Origin: Rhodoblastus sp.
Lineage (GTDB): Bacteria > Pseudomonadota > Alphaproteobacteria > Rhizobiales > Beijerinckiaceae
Direction: 5' to 3'
NCBI GenBank assembly: GCA_020442275.1
Contig: JAGRKN010000247.1
Location: 1-39,737, forward strand
DNA length: 39,737 bases
This document shows, in pieces, positions 15,925-22,419 of the stretch. Position 1 is the first letter of the stretch. Every line of letters begins with the position of its first letter. Below the pieces are notes generated by a model. The model was not told the DNA's origin. It ran no database searches and was given only the letters and a program-made list of their open reading frames with translations. The position numbers and the translations under genes are program-made.

Positions 15925-16338
15925 ATGGACGAACGTACAAAAAAATCGTTTGACTTGGCCGCCGATCTTACAAGACAAGTAATAACCCTTGCTACCGCCG
16001 TAATAGTTGCTGTCATAACTTTCTTTGATAAAATATCTTCGGCCGCATCCCTAAATAGCCCTATGCTTAAATGGATATTATGTATTTATTTATTCAGCAT
16101 AGTGAGCGGTCTCGGAACTTTTATGGCCCTAACTGGAAATGTAAGCAAATCAGAGAACGTATCTGTATACAATAAAAACATAAGAATATGGTCTGGCGCG
16201 CAGCTTTTATTGTTTATTTTTGGAACTTTTGGAATTGTTTTACTGGTCGCCTTTGCCCCAATTTCTCCACAAGAAATCAAAACAAGCGAACACATTCAGT
16301 CGTCAACACAAGTTCACACGCCGCGCGCTGAAAAATGA
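15925..16338 (+). CDS. Small three-helix membrane protein
   Basis: A 137-residue protein with three hydrophobic segments at about 18-34 (VITLATAVIVAVITFF), 47-69 (MLKWILCIYLFSIVSGLG) and 90-112 (GAQLLLFIFGTFGIVLLVAF), and a polar tail. The ATG at 15925 lies 16 nt after the stop of the pseudo-ImmA/IrrE gene and shares its AT-rich composition, so the two form an operon. It looks like the membrane effector of small two-gene defence modules, where a cytosolic sensor controls a short multi-helix pore, but this is inference; no family is recognised. Confidence 0.65.
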   Translation: MDERTKKSFDLAADLTRQVITLATAVIVAVITFFDKISSAASLNSPMLKWILCIYLFSIVSGLGTFMALTGNVSKSENVSVYNKNIRIWSGAQLLLFIFGTFGIVLLVAFAPISPQEIKTSEHIQSSTQVHTPRAEK

Positions 16339-16456
16339 ACCGTCGACGATCATTTGGCCTCAATGTCTTTTAATCGCAGATGTTGTCGATGCTCTTTATT
16401 GTCCCTAGTACCCGGACTTGTCTGCCATCTTTAGATTTCCCTCGGCTGAATGTCGC

Positions 16457-16648
16457 TCATCGCGGCAGGCTTTGACCTAAGCCGACAACATAGGCGCCGA
16501 ATGCCATCAGCACGCCGCCTTTCACGAAATCGAACGGGCCGCGCCCGGAGAAGATCGCGCCGACCAAGAGCAGGACGCCCCACAACAGGCAGCACAAGCC
16601 GATGACTTGCGTCAGCGTGATCCCGGTCAGAAACAGTTCGCGCAACAT
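16457..16648 (-). CDS. Small two-helix membrane protein of the transfer operon
   Basis: A 63-residue protein, MLRELFLTGITLTQVIGLCC at its start, with hydrophobic stretches at about 12-33 and 42-58. AAGGA lies upstream of the ATG at 16648. It is the last gene of a minus-strand operon led from about 22140 and dominated by the coupling ATPase. It could be a subunit of a transfer channel or an accessory membrane protein; nothing identifies it further. Confidence 0.6.
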   Translation of the reverse strand: MLRELFLTGITLTQVIGLCCLLWGVLLLVGAIFSGRGPFDFVKGGVLMAFGAYVVGLGQSLPR

Positions 16649-16666
16649 AGGCGAGTTCCTTCACGT

Positions 16667-16795
16667 CTAGGGGAGCATCCAGCCGAACCACGGCGCCAGC
16701 GCGCGGCCTGCCCATTGCGCGAGGTCATGCAGAGCGGCAAAGCTGACCGCGGCGACCATCGCAATGACAAAATAGGGGGCGTAGGGGACTTGCAT
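16667..16795 (-). CDS. Very small membrane protein (42 aa)
   Basis: A 42-residue frame: MQVPYAPYFVIAMVAAVSFA followed by ALHDLAQWAGRALAPWFGWMLP. One hydrophobic helix (residues 8-22) and an amphipathic tail are evident. It starts 3 nt after the stop of the coupling ATPase and ends 18 nt before the next gene, filling the gap between them exactly, on the same strand. The tight fit and composition argue that it is a real operon member. Confidence 0.6.
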   Translation of the reverse strand: MQVPYAPYFVIAMVAAVSFAALHDLAQWAGRALAPWFGWMLP

Positions 16796-16798
16796 GTC

Positions 16799-18802
16799 TT
16801 ACCCCAGCGGATGCACGCGCCAGTCGAGCTCGACATGCTCAATCGAGCCACGCGAGGCGAGATGGATGATGGAGGCCGCATGCTGCCGCTGCGGATCGTC
16901 TCTAACGGGGATCGCAAGCCGCATGAAGGCCTCCGGCGGAACGACCGGCAACGCCTGCGACGCGCGACCATAGTTCGTCTGGCTCCGTCGCATGCCGCCG
17001 TTGTTGAACGCAGCCGGCTCGTTGGCCGTGACCGTGATTTCGGTTCGCGTCGCGAAAAGCGACGATGCCCAAAGATTGGTGGCTTCATCTGTGTTGCGCA
17101 GGAAGACCTTGATGGCGCAGTGTCCAAGGAAATTGCGTACGTCATGCTCGTTGCGCACGCGCTTGAGGAAGGCGCGGATATTTTGCGTCGCGACGATATT
17201 GGCGTGATGGCTTTCGCGCGAGCGCTCGAAGAAGTCGGAATCGCCGCGCCCTTCGCCGCTGGTGTAGAAGGACTGAAATTCGTCGCACAGCATGAAGCTC
17301 GGGCGCGCCTTACGTGGACGTTTCAGAATCTGCCGCTGGAATTCGAGCTTGATCAGCGTTGTGACAACGCGGCTCATGCGCTCGCGCTCAGCCGCCGGCA
17401 TGTGCACGTAGAGAATGCGTCCCTCATCGATGCAATCGGCGATCGAAACCGTCGAGGGGCGCGTGAACATGTCGCGATAGGGGTGGACCAGAAATTCATC
17501 CAGCAGCTGTGTCACCGTGGAAACCACGCCCGAGCGCTGTTTGTCCGCCATCTGCCGCCACTCGCCCTCGAAATAAGCGATGGCGTCGAGGATCGGCTGC
17601 GGCGCATCTCCGGAAAATTGTTCGGCTATTCCCGCAATGATCGCGTGATAGACGGGCGTTTCCTCTTCGCCTTCCTGACACAGTCTGTGAACATCGACGA
17701 TTGACGGGGCCGGGGTGAGGCGCCCTGCCCGCACCAGTTCGATAGCGTGACGCAGGAAGATGCGGGCGCTGTCGAGAAAGAAGCTGCCCTCGTTGCCGGT
17801 CTCGAGACCGAGCATGCGCAGGACCGCGACTAGACGGGTCGACACTTCCAGCGCGTCATCGTCATTGTCGAGCGGGTTCCAAGCGATCGCCGCATTGGTT
17901 TCGCCATGATCCGACCATGCGTCCGGATCGAGCACGACCAGATCAGCGGCGCGGCCATACTGTTCGCCCAATCCGCCGAGCTTACCGTGAAAATCGCCCT
18001 TGGCATCGAGAACCAGGCCCGCAATCTTGTAGGAGCCGTCCTTGTCCTCCGAGGTCGATGAGGCCAGCAACGCATCGAGAAGCGTGTTGAGCACACAGAC
18101 TGTCTTGCCCGAACCGATCTGGCCGAGGACAACGGCATTCGTCACGAAATCGGCAAAGCGGAATTCCTGTCCGCTAATAGCGAATTGCAGTTCGCCACTT
18201 GTCTCGAACGCTGGTTTCTCGCTGCGCCGGTCGAACAGGCGCAGCGCCGGAACGGAGGACATGCCGCCTTCCGCATGTTCCCGTTGCTGGCGCAGATAGC
18301 GCTTCAGAAAGACAATATTGATGAAATGCCCGCGATTACGCAGCGCAAGCGCCGGGGCCAGCGCCAAACAGGCGAGGGACGCCGCGCCGAGCGCCGACTG
18401 AAGCGATGCAAGTAGCGCTGCCTGCGGCCAGTGCGCGAGGATGTAGAGCGCGCCGCAGCCGCCGCTGGCCGCCAGACAAGTGGGTATCCCGCGCCACGCA
18501 AGACGCCGCTCGTAAGCGAGATGGCTGAGCGTATCGCGCGCGGCCCGGGGCCCGCGCTCCGCCTGCCGCTGGCGGCGCGCCATGCGCCACCGGGCCAGCG
18601 CCGCGTAACTTGCGCTCAACCCGATTCCGATCAGGCCCAACGTGCCCGCCGTCATCACAAACCGGCTATCGGCCGCTGTCGTCATGTCCTTCGGCACGAC
18701 GACAGCAAGAGCGACCGTCGCAAGCGTCATGCTGCTTGCCAGCAGGAGCTGCCGCCCCGCGCGCCGCGCGGCGGCGTCCAGTTCACCGGCGGACGCGCGC
18801 AC
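16799..18802 (-). CDS. VirD4/TraG-like type IV coupling ATPase
   Basis: A 667-residue conjugative coupling protein that would pump the relaxase-DNA complex into a transfer channel at the inner membrane. Hydrophobic segments at about 20-37, 50-70, 107-125 and 128-153 form the membrane domain. Walker A GQIGSGKT is at 227-234 and Walker B SFMLCDEFQSF at 502-512, followed by DSDFFERSRESHHANIVATQN, the TraM/TraG-type sensor region. The start is taken as GTG at 18802, because GGGAGG lies 5 nt upstream and the longer frame to 19018 is arginine-rich shadow of the preceding gene. It overlaps that gene by 20 nt. Other MPF ATPases are absent nearby, so it may serve a mobilizable element. Confidence 0.9.
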   Translation of the reverse strand: MRASAGELDAAARRAGRQLLLASSMTLATVALAVVVPKDMTTAADSRFVMTAGTLGLIGIGLSASYAALARWRMARRQRQAERGPRAARDTLSHLAYERRLAWRGIPTCLAASGGCGALYILAHWPQAALLASLQSALGAASLACLALAPALALRNRGHFINIVFLKRYLRQQREHAEGGMSSVPALRLFDRRSEKPAFETSGELQFAISGQEFRFADFVTNAVVLGQIGSGKTVCVLNTLLDALLASSTSEDKDGSYKIAGLVLDAKGDFHGKLGGLGEQYGRAADLVVLDPDAWSDHGETNAAIAWNPLDNDDDALEVSTRLVAVLRMLGLETGNEGSFFLDSARIFLRHAIELVRAGRLTPAPSIVDVHRLCQEGEEETPVYHAIIAGIAEQFSGDAPQPILDAIAYFEGEWRQMADKQRSGVVSTVTQLLDEFLVHPYRDMFTRPSTVSIADCIDEGRILYVHMPAAERERMSRVVTTLIKLEFQRQILKRPRKARPSFMLCDEFQSFYTSGEGRGDSDFFERSRESHHANIVATQNIRAFLKRVRNEHDVRNFLGHCAIKVFLRNTDEATNLWASSLFATRTEITVTANEPAAFNNGGMRRSQTNYGRASQALPVVPPEAFMRLAIPVRDDPQRQHAASIIHLASRGSIEHVELDWRVHPLG

Positions 18803-19091
18803 GGCGGCCTCCCAGGCGCGAGCGCTCGGCAATTGCCGGGCGCGGGCGAACGACCGCCTGCGGCGGCTCCCACGGCGCCGGGATGGTACGCAGCGGGAGC
18901 CCTGCGACCACCGCAGGCGGCGAGGCGGGCGGAAGCGGATCGGGGCTCTGGGCGCGGGATTTTCTGTGCCAGCGCCACAGCGCATGCACGATCGCGACCA
19001 AAAACTGGCTGACCGCAATGGCCAGCAAGACAGCGAGGCGTAGGCTTGCCTGGGCCGCGTAGAACAGCATCTGCAACAGGAGGCTGAGCAT
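18783..19091 (-). CDS. Membrane-anchored proline-rich small protein
   Basis: A 102-residue protein from ATG 19091 (a GTG at 19100 is the alternative; GGGGTGA lies 6 nt before the ATG). The first 40 residues are strongly hydrophobic (MLFYAAQASLRLAVLLAIAV, then SQFLVAIVHALWRW), followed by a proline-rich cytoplasmic tail (PDPLPPASPPAVVAG). Its end overlaps the start of the coupling ATPase, suggesting translational coupling and a role with it. No family recognised. Confidence 0.65.
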   Translation of the reverse strand: MLSLLLQMLFYAAQASLRLAVLLAIAVSQFLVAIVHALWRWHRKSRAQSPDPLPPASPPAVVAGLPLRTIPAPWEPPQAVVRPRPAIAERSRLGGRRARVRR

Positions 19092-19132
19092 GGCGATCAC
19101 CCCATGAAATGAGGAAGCGACAGGATGGGGGC

Positions 19133-20428
19133 TCAGCTGCCGCTGAGCCCGACGACCTTGCGCGGATCGATCCGTAGCCAGGCGGCACCATTCATCGGCA
19201 TTTGGCCGCGATTGCCGTGCCTCGCGTCGATCTTGAATGGCGCTTCATAGACCTGCGCGTTGAAATAGACGCGGATGACGCCCTCGATCGGTGCGCGCGC
19301 CTCCCCGGAGAATAGATTGATGACGATCTCCAGCCGCTTGAGATCAATCGCCGAGGTCATTTCGATGAATTCGAACTGCTTCTCGCCGGTGCCCGACGTG
19401 AAGTCCTTGTTGAATAGGCCTTCAGCCGTGCGCGTATTGCCAAAGAAGATCCATGGGCTGCCGGAGGCGCCGCGCACCCACAAATCCAGATCGACGGGCG
19501 CGGTCCATTTGATCCCGATCCAGGCGACGCCCGTAGTGGTGGTCGGCGGGGTCCGGCTGATCGGCGCATCGTCGGCAAGAAACCATTCCCCGGGTTGCGC
19601 GGTGTTGGCGGGCACACGCGCCGCCAACGGCGGCCGCGCGCGCAGCATTTCGAGCTTGGTTTCGTTGCCCAGCGTGTAGGCGATCTGACCGGAAGTCTCG
19701 CCGGCGAGCGTCCGCCTGAAACAGGTCGGCAGATCATGCGAAAACGTGCCGATCTTGCCGCCTTGCGCCTGTGTCCATACCGACCAGAAGCGGCGGACCT
19801 TCTCTTCATGCTCCTCGGTCACAAATGCGTCGCGCCCATTCGGCCAGCAGAAATGCACGGTCGCTCCTGACAAGTGCGTTTCCAGACCGGCTGTTCCAAA
19901 GGGAGAGTCGGTTAGGCGGGCGCGAATATGCGCATCGCTCGGATAGAACCGATCCGTCATCGCGAAACGCCCGTCGCGCTTGTCGAAATACAGCCACGAC
20001 CCAAGGACCAGAATGTCTGCCTTCTTCTCGGGAAGCGCCGGAACGACATTGCGTCCTATCTCATCAAGCACGTTCGGGATCATGACGTTTTCAGGAATGT
20101 CGCCGGGCGGGGGCGCGGCGGGCATCGCCGATATCGCTTGCAAAACGGGCGCGGCCTGCTCGGCAAGTTTACGCTTTACCCAGGCCTTATTTACGGCCTT
20201 CGGGTCATCGGGCAGACGGACGACCGCAAGTTGCGCGCCTTTGGCATCATAGAAGATGATCTGGTCCTGACGACCCATCCCCATCAGCGCATCACCAACA
20301 GCGCGTATCAGCACTGCCTTGTCCTGTTGCGTGTTGGGTGGCAGCACGATGATGCTCGTATGCGCCAATGCAGTTGCCGGAATCGTTGCGAGCGCAATGC
20401 TCGCCAAGAGTGCAGACTTGGTCTTCAT
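19133..20428 (-). CDS. Secreted protein of the transfer operon
   Basis: A 431-residue protein. MKTKSALLASIALATIPATA is a clear Sec signal peptide with a likely cut after ALA near residue 22, and AAAGGAG lies 8 nt before the ATG at 20428, which rules out the longer frame. The mature part has a first domain (IIVLPPNTQQDKAVLIRAVG) and a beta-rich C-terminal domain with WIGIKWTAPVDLDLWVRG and GNTRTAEGLFNKDF. This Asp-rich segment resembles calcium-binding jelly-roll modules. It sits 2 nt after the previous gene and before the coupling-protein genes. A periplasmic or surface role in mating is inference; the family is unknown to me. Confidence 0.75.
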   Translation of the reverse strand: MKTKSALLASIALATIPATALAHTSIIVLPPNTQQDKAVLIRAVGDALMGMGRQDQIIFYDAKGAQLAVVRLPDDPKAVNKAWVKRKLAEQAAPVLQAISAMPAAPPPGDIPENVMIPNVLDEIGRNVVPALPEKKADILVLGSWLYFDKRDGRFAMTDRFYPSDAHIRARLTDSPFGTAGLETHLSGATVHFCWPNGRDAFVTEEHEEKVRRFWSVWTQAQGGKIGTFSHDLPTCFRRTLAGETSGQIAYTLGNETKLEMLRARPPLAARVPANTAQPGEWFLADDAPISRTPPTTTTGVAWIGIKWTAPVDLDLWVRGASGSPWIFFGNTRTAEGLFNKDFTSGTGEKQFEFIEMTSAIDLKRLEIVINLFSGEARAPIEGVIRVYFNAQVYEAPFKIDARHGNRGQMPMNGAAWLRIDPRKVVGLSGS

Positions 20429-20430
20429 TG

Positions 20431-21441
20431 TTAGGCTCCTTTCGTCTTCGCGCTCAGGAAAGTCGCGCGCGCGGCCATGATGGCGGCGTCGCGGGCGTCG
20501 TTGCTGTGGAGGGTCTCGCGCCGCACGGCGAGGCGGGCGTCGTTTTCTGCTGCCCGCGAACCGGCCTCGAACCGCCGCAGGAAGTCTTCCGCCTCGCCGA
20601 CCTGCGCACGCACTTCGGCGATCTGCGCGTCGAGCGTCGCAAGTTTCTCGCTCAAAGCTACGTAGGCAGGGTTTTCGATGTAGACCTTGCGACGGCCCTT
20701 GGTGAGCGCCTTCTCCGCGCCGGCGACAACGACGTAGCCAAGGCAGATATCGGCGCCGATGTGCCCGAGGAGCATCAAGGTCGATTTCGGTATTCCCTGC
20801 GACGTCCCATTCAGCAGCCAGGTAGCGGCGCCTGACTGCGGCGCAAAAACAATGGCCATCGTCACCAGCCACACGAGCAGAAAGAGAAGCCCAAGCCCGG
20901 CAATGATGGTGAAATACCGACGTCGGCTGGCGTCGGAATCGAGGAAGGCGTCAATCGCTTTGAGAGCGACCGCGCCCAATGCGGCCGCCCCCATGAACAA
21001 AGTCGCGCCGCCAGGATTGGCGGCGAACATGTCCAGGCCAGCGTTGGTCACATAGGCGACGCCGATCTGATTGCCCATGGCCAATGTCGCCGTGCCGCCG
21101 ACAAGCGAGAACCAAGCGATCCCCTGGCGAATGCGTGCCGTCGTATGAAGGAGTTCCGCCTCGATATGCGACATGCCGAGATCGACGCCGCGCAACGCAG
21201 CTGCTGTGCGCCCGCGTTCGATTTCGTATCGCGCGATCACCTGATCGCCGTTCCGAATAGCCGCCTGCGCCTGATAGACGCCATCGTTCGCGGCCTCGTA
21301 TTGATCGCGTGCGGCACTGGCGAACGCGTCTTCACCGCCCTCGCCATGCACAGCTATACGGGCTCGCGCGGAATCGATCGTGACACCATTCAAGGCGGCG
21401 AACCGCGATGGATTGGCGCGCAGGGATTGGACGTTCGTCAT
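20431..21441 (-). CDS. Multi-pass membrane protein with C-terminal coiled coil
   Basis: A 336-residue protein from ATG 21441, preceded by CAGGAGA. Hydrophobic segments lie at about 107-130, 145-165, 175-200 and 222-242; residues 1-105 are a helical soluble domain and 258-320 a charged coiled coil (LSEKLATLDAQIAEVRAQVG). The ATG shares one base with the upstream stop (TGATG), so translation is coupled. Its tail end lies 2 nt before the secreted-protein gene. It is part of the coupling-ATPase operon; no family recognised. Confidence 0.75.
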   Translation of the reverse strand: MTNVQSLRANPSRFAALNGVTIDSARARIAVHGEGGEDAFASAARDQYEAANDGVYQAQAAIRNGDQVIARYEIERGRTAAALRGVDLGMSHIEAELLHTTARIRQGIAWFSLVGGTATLAMGNQIGVAYVTNAGLDMFAANPGGATLFMGAAALGAVALKAIDAFLDSDASRRRYFTIIAGLGLLFLLVWLVTMAIVFAPQSGAATWLLNGTSQGIPKSTLMLLGHIGADICLGYVVVAGAEKALTKGRRKVYIENPAYVALSEKLATLDAQIAEVRAQVGEAEDFLRRFEAGSRAAENDARLAVRRETLHSNDARDAAIMAARATFLSAKTKGA

Positions 21442-21788
21442 CACGGTCTCCTGAGCTTGCGGGAAAGGTCGTCGCGGCCGATGGGCGCTTCGGACAAAAG
21501 CAGCTCCGGCGTTGCACTGAGACGCCAATGGTCAATCAGCGCGGCGAGGAGGCCCTCGGGATCGCTCTGCCAGACGCCGGCATGAACGATGCGGCGAACG
21601 ATACGGCGCTCGCTGACGAACCTGACATCGTAGAGGTTGGGAATGTTCGGGACCGCGGCGATGATCTCGGCACGACCTTCGATCGTTGGCGGCCCGGCCA
21701 ATGGCAGGCGATAGATCGAAACGATCTCGCCCTCCGCGCGTCGACGCGTCGTCGCTCTTTCGGAAATTAGACTGGAAATTTGGGACAA
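21441..21788 (-). CDS. Hypothetical protein of the transfer operon
   Basis: A 115-residue protein. The likely start is TTG at 21788 because GCAGGAG lies 8 nt upstream; the frame is open to 21875 but the longer version would begin inside the 36-bp palindrome. The sequence (GEIVSIYRLPLAGPPTIEGR, then DVRFVSERRIVRRIVHAGVW) suggests a small alpha/beta fold without known motifs. Its stop overlaps the start of the next gene by one base. It is first or second in the minus-strand transfer operon. Confidence 0.6.
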   Translation of the reverse strand: MSQISSLISERATTRRRAEGEIVSIYRLPLAGPPTIEGRAEIIAAVPNIPNLYDVRFVSERRIVRRIVHAGVWQSDPEGLLAALIDHWRLSATPELLLSEAPIGRDDLSRKLRRP

Positions 21789-21853
21789 GGCACCGGCTCC
21801 TGCGTGTTGGAGACGGTCCGAAAAGCTAAACACAAAAACCTGTGGCTCAACAC

Positions 21854-21889
21854 CAAAGATCGCAAGTTTGGCCAAACTTGCGATCTTTG
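21854..21889. promoter_or_regulatory. 36-bp perfect palindrome upstream of transfer operon
   Basis: Every base from 21854 to 21889 pairs across the centre: the half-site is caaagatcgcaagtttgg and the other half is its exact complement, with no spacer. It lies 66 nt upstream of the TTG at 21788 and 16 nt past the end of the gene at 21905. A gapless 18-bp dyad suits a large dimeric regulator operator better than an intrinsic terminator, and no T-run follows on the minus strand. Confidence 0.85.
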
Positions 21890-21904
21890 CGGTCTATTCT
21901 GCCG

Positions 21905-22138
21905 TCAGGAAGGGTCGCCGGGATTGTATTGCGTAGCGCGCTTTTGCCCACCGGTCCCGGGGATCGGCAAGTCGTTCAAAACACGGGTCGCTTCGGGACT
22001 GGCCGCAATCTCATCGACAATTCGATCCATCATTTCGAGGACCGTTGCCATGATCGGGTTGCAATCGGAATCATCACGGTCGCCGCCATTCTCATGCAAT
22101 AGGCTTCGGGCAAGATTGAAGCGATCAATAATCGGCAT
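21905..22138 (-). CDS. Small hypothetical acidic protein
   Basis: A 77-residue protein, MPIIDRFNLARSLLHENGGD onward, acidic and helical (IMATVLEMMDRIVDEIAASPEA). It ends 16 nt before the large palindrome and is on the same strand as the transfer operon, so it may be a regulator or accessory of it. No good Shine-Dalgarno is seen before the ATG at 22138. Residue composition looks gene-like, but the family is unknown. Confidence 0.5.
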   Translation of the reverse strand: MPIIDRFNLARSLLHENGGDRDDSDCNPIMATVLEMMDRIVDEIAASPEATRVLNDLPIPGTGGQKRATQYNPGDPS

Positions 22139-22419
22139 GTGATCGAGGTAATGAAAGACCTCAGCAGGATAGACCCTGCATTCTGAACCTGTCGTCGCTG
22201 CGCGTTTCTGTTTTTCTCATGGCCAATTCCGCTCGAAACATGAATGATTGAGCAGGAGGATTATATTCCTTTTTTATGAACGTAATAACGCAAATTACGC
22301 AATGGCGGCAGACTATTTGACAGCATCGGCGCGCGTTGAGCGCCGGCCGAACTGTTGTTCGTCGACCGGTTCATATATTTTCGACTTACAGCAGAGATAT
22401 CCGAAGCCGGTCAACTGAT
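22139..22419. other. Intergenic region between transfer operon and NLR gene
   Basis: A divergent promoter region of 281 bp. The centre (22230-22300) is AT-rich, with aggagg and a T-run before a 14-codon frame (ATG at 22276), and an IR cgtaat/attacg at 22279-22297. Promoters for both flanking genes must lie here, but I cannot assign boxes with confidence. Confidence 0.4.

Noticed and set aside
16607..17704. 365-aa open frame on the plus strand
   Set aside because: Antisense to the coupling ATPase; no recognisable protein features.
22276..22320. 14-codon frame before the NLR gene as a leader peptide
   Set aside because: The aggagg is too far from the ATG and no attenuator hairpin follows.
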